Assembly: GCF_041734735.1 (NCBI RefSeq)
Contig: NC_134878.1
Coordinates: 33,038,634 to 33,102,633, forward strand
DNA: 64,000 bases
From: Babylonia areolata
Lineage: Eukaryota; Mollusca; Gastropoda; Neogastropoda; Buccinidae
Direction: 5' to 3'
The notes below the pieces were generated by a model. It was not told the DNA's origin. It worked only from the letters and a program-made list of their open reading frames with translations, and ran no database searches. Every line of letters begins with the position of its first letter. Within the stretch, counting starts at the first letter, position 1. The translations under genes were made by a program, and so were the position numbers. Below are positions 56,531-64,000 of this stretch, one piece after another.

Positions 56531-57979
56531 AGACAAGACCACTATGCAAGACCCTGAAAACAGAATGATGCATTAAACTGTTAGGATACTCTACAGAACT
56601 TCAGCTTAGTTTTATCTTCGGGTACTTGACAGAGCGTTATATCTTTGGACACTCAATAGAGTGTTATACTATTTGGATACTCTATGAAGTGTTAAATGTT
56701 TGGATATTCTGTGGAATAGTGGTACTGACGCATCACAGTCTGTCTTGCGTTTGAGATAGTTTACTTGCACACATGCAAGTTTCCACAACATATATTGACA
56801 ATCTCTTTAGCAATCTCACAAACTATTTTTGAAAATTATCATTAAAAAAAATTTATATTAAAAAAAACAAAACACGTACTGCATGCTCTCAGAATTTGCA
56901 ATCATGACTATGGGTACAACAAATCTGTATGTCTGTTGGTTCCTATTTTCTAATGCATGCACAAGCATCAAATGTATGCACACACATGTGCGCGCACACA
57001 CACACACACGATCATTATTATCAACATCATCCAAAAAGGGTTTTTCCAAGTAATTGTTTGCTAAACAAATATTTCTTACACAATAGCATAACTGTACGAT
57101 ATAACAAATAGGAAAATTTCATATATACTTTTTATTTTCAAACATAAATTGTCTCCAGACTTTCCTTCATATGATCAAAAAACCCAAAGTATTTTAATGA
57201 CATCCAAAGACATTTCCCCAAAAATTATTCAAATAAATCCCACTCGAAATTGTCCTTGAACCTCTGTCAAGGGATAAAAAAAAAATAATAATAATGATAA
57301 AAAAAAAACATAAAAAAAAACTGCAGAAGTTGTAAGTATGCAGCCCAATTCTGGTTCATACACCGGGTAATGTGTTCCCTGCTCATTGCAGTGACTTATA
57401 TTATGACAAAAATAAAGAAAGACCATGTTTTGTTTTCTTCTAAATTCTTTTGTTTGACAGAATACAATCTACACTAGTTGTCAGAAATTTTCCATGTTGC
57501 ATTTTTCAATTATAATTCTTATCGTATGTGCTTTTCTGACTTTACAACATTCAGAAACAAACCTGACTGTACAGAACCCTTTATGACACATTTGTATTGA
57601 ATTCTCTGCCAGGCAAGCTCTTGTCAGAAGTCTTTGAATGGACCACCTTGCGTCATGTGGATTGTACTGGATTTGGAAGAAGGTTGATTGCTGTTTGGAT
57701 TGAAAGCTGAGAGGTAGATCAGTTATTCAGTTTCACTGTTTGTGGGGCAAGAACGGCCATCAGATGCATTAATGTTATGCATGACTTGCCTCTATGCACT
57801 GCACAGAAGAAAAAAAGGTTCTGTTTGATCTTGCACTAAGTACATTGCTTTCTTTTAAAAAGAGCACAAACAATAATTATCTAACTAGCAATTATTATTT
57901 CAAATTGCGTAACCCTAATCTGTTTTTCCAATCTTAGCAGTTCATGCTGACATCTCAAAGTTGACAATCAGAGAAGAAC

Positions 57980-58490
57980 CTAATAATAATAATAATTATA
58001 ATAATAATAATGAAAATTAACGCTCATACATTCGAGGCAAGGAGCTTGTGGAATTGGCAATAATGAATATATATAATCATACATGCATCAAGTAGATCAT
58101 ACACAAACAAGTGTGTGCACACAAACACATGCGCATGCAAAGGTACACACATGACCAGCTGAAGCCCCAAAAGCAAGAGGATGGTAGGCAGAAAGGAAAA
58201 GGTGTGTTTTGAAATAGTTTTTGAACCTACTGGAAAATCTATGTGACGGACTGAGAAGTGCAGTTTGTTCCATCCTGTCGAGCCAACAGAAGAACGCGAC
58301 TTTGGATTGTTTCTTCGTAGACCTGCCAGCTCTATAGAATCAGCTGCAAAGTGTCAATGTCTAAGAGTATAGATCGAAAATAATTCACAGCTGTATGTGT
58401 GTGCGTTATGGTTTATGACATCAAAACACACGGTAACTAGTTTGTAATCTATTCTGTGCAAGATGGGCAGCCAGAGTAGTTTTTCAAGAA
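57980..58490 (-). mobile_element. LINE 3' end (CR1/L2-like C-terminus), minus strand
   Basis: On minus, from 58490: LTLLEKLLWLPILHRIDYKL and VTVCFDVIN, then (other frame) VAFFCWLDRMEQTALLSPSHRFSSRFKNYFKTHLF. This corresponds to the family blocks LHWLPVxxRIxYKL and WNSLPxxIRxxSSLxxFKxxLKTHLF. Frames shift between the blocks. The element ends in an (ATT)n-like tail (57981-58012 on +), as many such LINEs do. Its 5' edge abuts the (AT)n at 58501. Confidence 0.7.
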
Positions 58491-58497
58491 GTGTTAA

Positions 58498-58500
<3 letters not shown>

Positions 58501-58566
<66 letters not shown>
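58501..58566. repeat. (AT)n microsatellite
   Basis: About 65 bases of pure AT. Confidence 0.95.
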
Positions 58567-58569
<3 letters not shown>

Positions 58570-58571
<2 letters not shown>

Positions 58572-60770
58572 GTGACCAAGCTCTATGCTTGCTCCAACAC
58601 TGCTCACACACGAGCTACATCAGACCGGAGATTAGAAAAGAGAGATAAACCACATAAATGGCTTGGGATGCTCCGAATAGTAGCCTATCAGAAAGGCAGT
58701 CAATCAGAGGCAAGCAGAGACAGAATTGCCTAGCAAACAGAATGATTGTACTCATCCACTGAATGTGTATGAAAATTGCTGGATCATGTCTGTTGTGGGA
58801 GAGGAAGGTTTATGGGGGAGAGGGAAGCCACTTTACCTGTTTCTGTCAGGTGCTGCTTTCATTTTCAGTCCAGGACAAGAAATTGATCCAGACATTGATC
58901 AGTCAGGACATGTTCATGTTTGGAATTAGAGAAAACATTCTACTGCCAGCATCACCTGTTCCACTGTGAAATATATCTACCCGCCCACTTGTCTGAGACA
59001 ACTAAACCTTCTGGTGAACAAGCGGAAATGTGTCTGTGAAAGGGTTACAAGACAGTCTGCTCCAGTGCAGACCTACCACACCTCCGTCCTCCCCGTTTCA
59101 CTTCAAAACCTCCCTCCTCTACTCCCTCCATACCTGTTGCAGCCTCACTGAGACAAGGCATATTCCATAAATAAGATGTCAGCACAAAAATGATAGAAAT
59201 ACTCCCTGTATTTCTCCTTCTTTCTGTGGAAACTTGTGTAGTTGTTTCTGTTCTCAATGCCAGTTCCACATTACATTTTACCATGAGTTACAATCACATC
59301 CTCTTTTCCAGAGATACAATACATATATATGTATATTATTTATGTAATTAATTATGTGTGCTGACCTGTCACTGAACTTCCAGTAACTGCTCTTAAGTCT
59401 TAAGTACTTGGAAGGCAAGTAGACATTTGAGGAGACAAATCATTTTTCTTTTCAATTGTCCTCCGGACAACTGGAAATCGTCTGGAAATTTCTTACCCTG
59501 ATATCCAGTGCTGAGTCCTGTTCACTTCACAAGTATTTCTTCAGATAAAAATGATAAAACAAAGTGGAAGGAACATACATGCATGTATACACACACACAC
59601 ACACACACACACAGCCTCACAGCATGCATGTGGACACTCACACGACCAACCAACTGATCAGTTTCTCTCAGATCAAAGAGGAAAATTTGTCATGCAATAT
59701 TAAACTTTCAGCACAGACACATCCCTAATGATTCAAACTAATGAGCACAATTTTGACATGTGATACACTTTAATACAAGACCGAATCAACATATCAGTAC
59801 TAAACCAAATTTATATTTATTTCAAAACAGGCACATTAGTCCGTATTTCAGTTTCATGACCAAATCCATTGCACATTTGAAACAAATAAAGACATTTAGA
59901 TTCAGACCTGCTAACTGTTATGTTTTGAGTGGAATTTGCTGCGTAGTTACGATGACAAATTCTTTTTTCCCACCCCCTCTCCCATGGATCAGTTCAAAGA
60001 GGGCACTTGCAGACAAAGAAAGCATGGTTGACCAAGTATTGTATCAGCCAATGACCATTTATGTTCCAAAACTTCAGCCAATTGTAACAAACTTCTCATT
60101 CAGCACACACTGAACGGAAGTTGAATCACCATTTTGAAATCTGCAGTGCTGCAGCACCAAGCTTTACTATTTTTTTTCAGTCGCCCGTATATTTCACCAC
60201 GAAAACCAGATACGGTCTTAGCCGAAACATGGTTTGCTCTGTTCCTGGTGCAGCACAATGTATACCACCCATTCTGGGAAGTTATTTCACCAAATATTTC
60301 AGACAAATAAGTTCATGGATAAACAAAAAAACACTGCTGTGTGAGAATGAAGGCAACCACAACAGTGAAACGTTTGGCATAAGAGTTTGTCAGATCAGCA
60401 GCAGATCATACGATAAACAGGCCTTTCATTATGCGCTCGTTTGTGTCTTGTGCAGAAAATATACCACTACCAGTGTGCTCCTGACATGTAGCGTTTGCTA
60501 CTGACGCTAAATTCTACTGACTAGTCTTGCTGGGGGTTGGCAGGTCTGTGGATAACAGTACCCAGTCGTTTTCACTGAAATGAGAACAGCAGGGGGTGAT
60601 AGATGCAATCTCGGAAGAATTGTGAAATATGCGATCTCAGAAAAATAGTGACAGATGTGATCTTGGAAGAATTCAATATTTTGGACAAGAAAGAGAAATG
60701 CTAAGATTCACTTTTTTTTTTTAATTGAAAAAAACAACAACAAAAAAAACACCCTCAATGAAAAGGGTAC
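58570..60770. other. Unclassified stretch
   Basis: No supported gene. It contains a (CA)n at 59588-59612. A 127-codon frame at 60121-60504 (MNHHFEICSAAA…) has an MVCSVPGAAQ phrase loosely like the start of a THAP domain but lacks the rest, so it is not called. Confidence 0.45.
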
Positions 60771-60774
60771 CAGC

Positions 60775-61010
60775 AGATATGGTGAAGTGATTAACGTTGC
60801 AGACTGATGGCTGAAGGACTGCAGGTTCAAACCCCCATGAGAGGCAGGGTTTTTCAGCCCGAGTCCAGCTCACACCCAAAGCTGCGCTGCCTGCTTGCTA
60901 TGGGCTCAGACAGGACAACAGGGACCACACCCCTTTCACCAATGCATCTTTGGGAATGTTGCTCAAATTTCCTGACCTGGATACTGGGACACTTTATGAA
61001 AGGAAACGTA
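60775..61010 (+). mobile_element. tRNA-derived SINE, family C
   Basis: The head has an A-box-like TATGGTGAAGTGATTAACG and a B-box-like CAGGTTCAAACCCC (60820-60834 region), followed by a body with GAGGCAGGGTTTTTCAGCCC. It differs in sequence from families A and B. The right end is uncertain. Confidence 0.5.
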
Positions 61011-61019
61011 CATACAGTA

Positions 61020-63818
61020 CAGCCTTGTCACACAGCCACAAAACTATCTATCACTTATATATGTACACCCATGTCATCATCAATCAGCTATATTGTACCT
61101 GTATCCTGGAAGATGGGGCAGCATTTGTTTGTTTTCAATAAAAAGAGTAGAACAGCAGAGCAAGAAAAACGTGAAGATACAGAAATAAATGCACTCTTTC
61201 ATGGAAATAATGTATTTTAAAGGAACTGCTACTTACCTTTTGTTTGTTTGTTTTTTAGTTGTATATATGAATACTGAAAGTAGAAGACCAGCATAGTAAG
61301 GAAAATGGTAGAAGAAAGAGCTGCAGGATAATTTCGTCATTAATCATTCAACTTCCTTTTCTTTTCAATAAATAAAGAACAAGAGAAAAAAAGGGGGGTG
61401 GGGGGTGGAGGGGTGGAAGAGATTGTATATGGAAAATGTTTTTAGAAACAAAAACTGTCTAAAGTGTCATTACTGTACATGGTGTTTTACAACTGTAGTG
61501 TAGGGTGTATATATCTTATCAAATAAGTCTATGGGGTGAAAAAAAGAAGAAAAACTGAATACTTAAGGAACAGACTGACAACAAAACATAAAAAGAGATT
61601 TAAATAGTTAAAGCACATACTTTTATTTTGCAAAATTCATTGTTCCTTGTATTTAGGTTTTTTGGGGTTTTTTTTGTTTGTTTGTTTTGAACAAATAGTT
61701 TTCCTCCCCACTCCTCTTTCTAATTCCCACAATCCCAATCACCATCACTAACTCTATTTGCTTCCAATGATCGGTGACAGTCTGAACCAAAACATTGAGG
61801 TGGCAAACAGGTTTAGGAGTGTAAAATGCAAAACTGGACAGAGGAACGTGGTATAAAGCAACCAAACAATAGATCAATATGAACACAAGTGGTCCTGACC
61901 CAATCCATCAGCTAAACGTCATTTAAAAAAACAAAAATCAACAGAACCCACAGTAATGACAAAACTTATTCAAAATCCACAACCAAACTCTTAACAGTTA
62001 AATAAATGCAGTCACCCACACACACCTACCATAGTACAGTACCATGTTCATGACTTTTTAGTAGCTTTGTTTTTGTTTTTGTTTTTTCTTGCAATATAAA
62101 ATTTAAAGGATAAAGGAACATTTTCTGACAAACTTCATTTAGAAATCCTGTTCAGAAGCAAGTCGTTCACTTGATCATGGATTCAATTTTGTACAAAAAC
62201 ACAAAGAACAAGCAAATTGCATTGGCCAGTAAATGTAAAAAAAAATACAGTGATACCATTATTGGTTTGGCTTTGGAATCATTCATGAACATACTTATGA
62301 AACAGGGACCCAGCAATAAAACAGTGTGCATTATTATAACTAGTGTGTTAGAACACTTTCTTTTCAAATTTGAATGTCATTGTCCTCATCTTATCCAGTA
62401 TCAAGTGCTTACTGTCATCAGTCTGTCATGTCCTGGTCATTGTTTTGATTTCATTGTCTTCATCTGTTCCAAAATTGAGAGTTTAATGAAGATCAACAAA
62501 CATAATTGTGTTGATTAATTACATATCAGGACTAATTAAAAAAAAGAAGAAGAAGAAAACAACAAGAAGAAACAATTATCCAGGTGTTTGCTTCGCAATG
62601 AACTATCGCCAATGTTTCAGGCTCTTACCTCAATCAGATGATTCTATTCTGGGCCTATTCTACCCAAGTTTTCTATTTGTTGGCTTCTTCCGTAGCCAGC
62701 ACAACAAAACCAGAGACTTCCCACACTTCAGGTGTTGTATTTTGTGGCCTCCACCACATGTAACAGTGCTAGGTTGTTGTTCATGGGTGGTTAAGACCCC
62801 AGCCATTCTTCATGCCAAGAACTGAGGGGGGTGGGTTGAAATTCAGGGAACTTTTTATTCTGCTGAGAGAAACTGAAGAAAATCTGTGTCACATGCTGGC
62901 AGTCAGAGTATGGCAAAATATCAAACCCATATCCTTTCCTTTGACCTTGATAAGAAATCCAGCCGTAAGGATTAGAGATCCCCCCCCCCTCCCCGCCCCC
63001 CCCGAACCAAGGATTCAAAGATCTCTTTTTTACAATCACTTTTTTTCTTATTCAAAATATCCAAGGCTGAAACTGAAAGTAGTCCTTTCTCTTTAATTTT
63101 AAATACAAAAATCTTTTTTTTTTTTCTTAGCAACTGATATGATGCAACCTGGATTGATCTTGACTAAAAGTTGAGAATTGGGTCAACACAATACCAAAAG
63201 TTATTGCAAAAGTCTGATCAGGGCTAAAAAATTTAATTCACCTAAAAATTTTTTTTAAATCAGTTCGCTATTTTCTATCTGCACTGACTGGTATTTCTCC
63301 CCTTGTTGAAATAATAATTAATAAAAAAAATATTAAAAAAAAAAAGAATAAAGGGTCACACCACAAGTTTCCCTTTTATCAAAACTCATTCTAGGCAGAC
63401 AAGGCAGGCAGTGAAATAGCTTAAGTCATATGTGCATGAATGAATACAGCAAAAAATACATTATATAGTAAGTTTACACAGTCAGTGTTCCTGGAGCTGC
63501 TACAGTCTAACGGTCTAGGCCGTCCTCCACTCACACAACTGATGTTGGCCTCTCTACTGTCCTCTTCAGTCCACACAAGATCCAGCATCTGCAAGAGCTT
63601 GTGACGAAATGCAGAGTGGAAGAAGAAAAAAACATCAAGCCTTGATACACAGTAAAAGCATTTATAAATTAAAAAATAATTAAAAAAATCACACACACCA
63701 CAGGATGAATGTGAATGGATCAAGTTTGATGCACAGTTTCATCACTGTCTGGGTCAAACAAGAACAAGTCGTCTTAAAAGACTTCAGACTGTTTGCCAGA
63801 TGACGAAGTCACATTTGT
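61020..63818. other. Unclassified, CpG-poor stretch
   Basis: AT-rich, with T- and A-runs and no recognisable repeat body. If the exon at 63819-63961 is real, part of this would be the 3' UTR of that minus-strand gene. A minus-strand pyrimidine tract ending GCTCTTGCAG near 63600 is a plausible additional acceptor. Confidence 0.4.
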
Positions 63819-63961
63819 TTATAGTTTGCTGAAGATCACGTCTGCCACGCTGTCAGGACATGACATGCTCCGAGTATCCTCCAAGACTCCACACATGGTT
63901 GAGCCATGCATGGTTGAGAGTATGTCGTTGACCAGAGGGAGCGACAGTGGGCCTTTTTGAC
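63819..63961 (-). CDS. Candidate terminal exon of a minus-strand gene
   Basis: On minus, GATCTGCAG precedes G at 63961; from there a frame entered after two bases reads QKGPLSLPLVNDILSTMHGS…VADVIFSKL and stops at TAA (63819-63821), 46 codons. An in-frame TGA just upstream of the AG means the frame can only start at a splice acceptor, which fits a last exon. The translation looks like ordinary globular protein with balanced composition and no low complexity, in contrast to the surrounding AT-rich DNA. I do not recognise the family. A weak pyrimidine tract and the short length are the main doubts; the rest of the gene would lie beyond the right edge. Confidence 0.4.
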
Positions 63962-64000
63962 CTGCAGATCACTAATTCATTCTTGTAACTGGATTCAGTG

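Noticed and set aside
60121-60504. THAP-domain protein suggested by MVCSVPGAAQ
   Set aside because: Only the first few residues resemble THAP; the expected zinc ligands and the downstream His/Trp pattern are missing, and the frame has no supporting gene structure.
1-64000. LTR retroelements, Polintons or viral genes
   Set aside because: I saw no protease, integrase, RNase H, capsid or envelope wording and no long terminal repeat pair; all reverse transcriptase traces are of the non-LTR type.
1-64000. CRISPR arrays, operons or bacterial defence systems
   Set aside because: The window is eukaryotic; regular short repeats here are microsatellites without unique spacers of constant length.

Overview
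This is eukaryotic nuclear DNA, best read as a mollusc, probably a marine snail (inference, not proven). The case rests on AT-leaning non-coding DNA packed with long (TC)n, (CA)n, (AT)n and (TTG)n microsatellites, coding islands separated by many kilobases, classical GT-AG exon borders, several clades of decayed LINE, tRNA-derived SINEs and TTAA-flanked MITEs. There are no bacterial-type operons, ribosome binding sites or CRISPR arrays.

Host genes are few. (1) A FAM110-family gene on + has an internal exon at 10255-10369 and a terminal exon at 21042-22386, separated by a 10.7-kb repeat-filled intron. Splice phases match and the three family signatures (SAVE-like/YVKS, RSF/RSKS-type serine block, LERFFN plus VERNARIIKWL) are all present; the N-terminal exon was not found. 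(2) A single-exon ORF at 42804-43577 encodes a 257-residue protein with a basic helical N-terminus and an acidic serine-rich tail, of unknown function. (3) A candidate last exon of a minus-strand gene lies at 63819-63961, at the right edge.

The rest is mobile DNA and simple repeats. Left to right: L1/Tx1-like fragments in opposite orientations (2.0-2.3 and 3.1-4.0 kb); a minus-strand tRNA SINE (4.2-4.5); a decayed 3-kb LINE (6.0-9.05); the repeat-filled FAM110 intron with a piggyBac-type MITE (15771-16022), a foldback element (17.5-17.9) and a SINE (14.04); after FAM110, a hammerhead-ribozyme-like relic (24.36-24.40), a second copy of the MITE in reverse orientation (27632-27890), a long (TC)n field (29.0-29.5) and a 151-bp duplicated segment pair (32.6 and 34.1) with an RTE-like LINE 3' fragment inside the adjacent (CA)n. 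A second copy of the first LINE family (35.4-39.8) is split by a 2.75-kb unclassified insertion. A different LINE 3' end with a (TTCG)n tail follows (41.0-41.8).

From about 43.6 to 51.1 kb, and again from about 56 to 63 kb, the DNA is strikingly poor in CpG and in genes, in contrast to the CpG-rich FAM110 neighbourhood. A nearly intact, recently inserted RTE-like LINE (51691-55798) with a perfect 13-bp target-site duplication interrupts this landscape. I found no convincing new multi-gene system; the most unusual items are the ribozyme-like relic, the MITE and foldback families, the nested LINE and the complete zinc-finger-tailed LINE.
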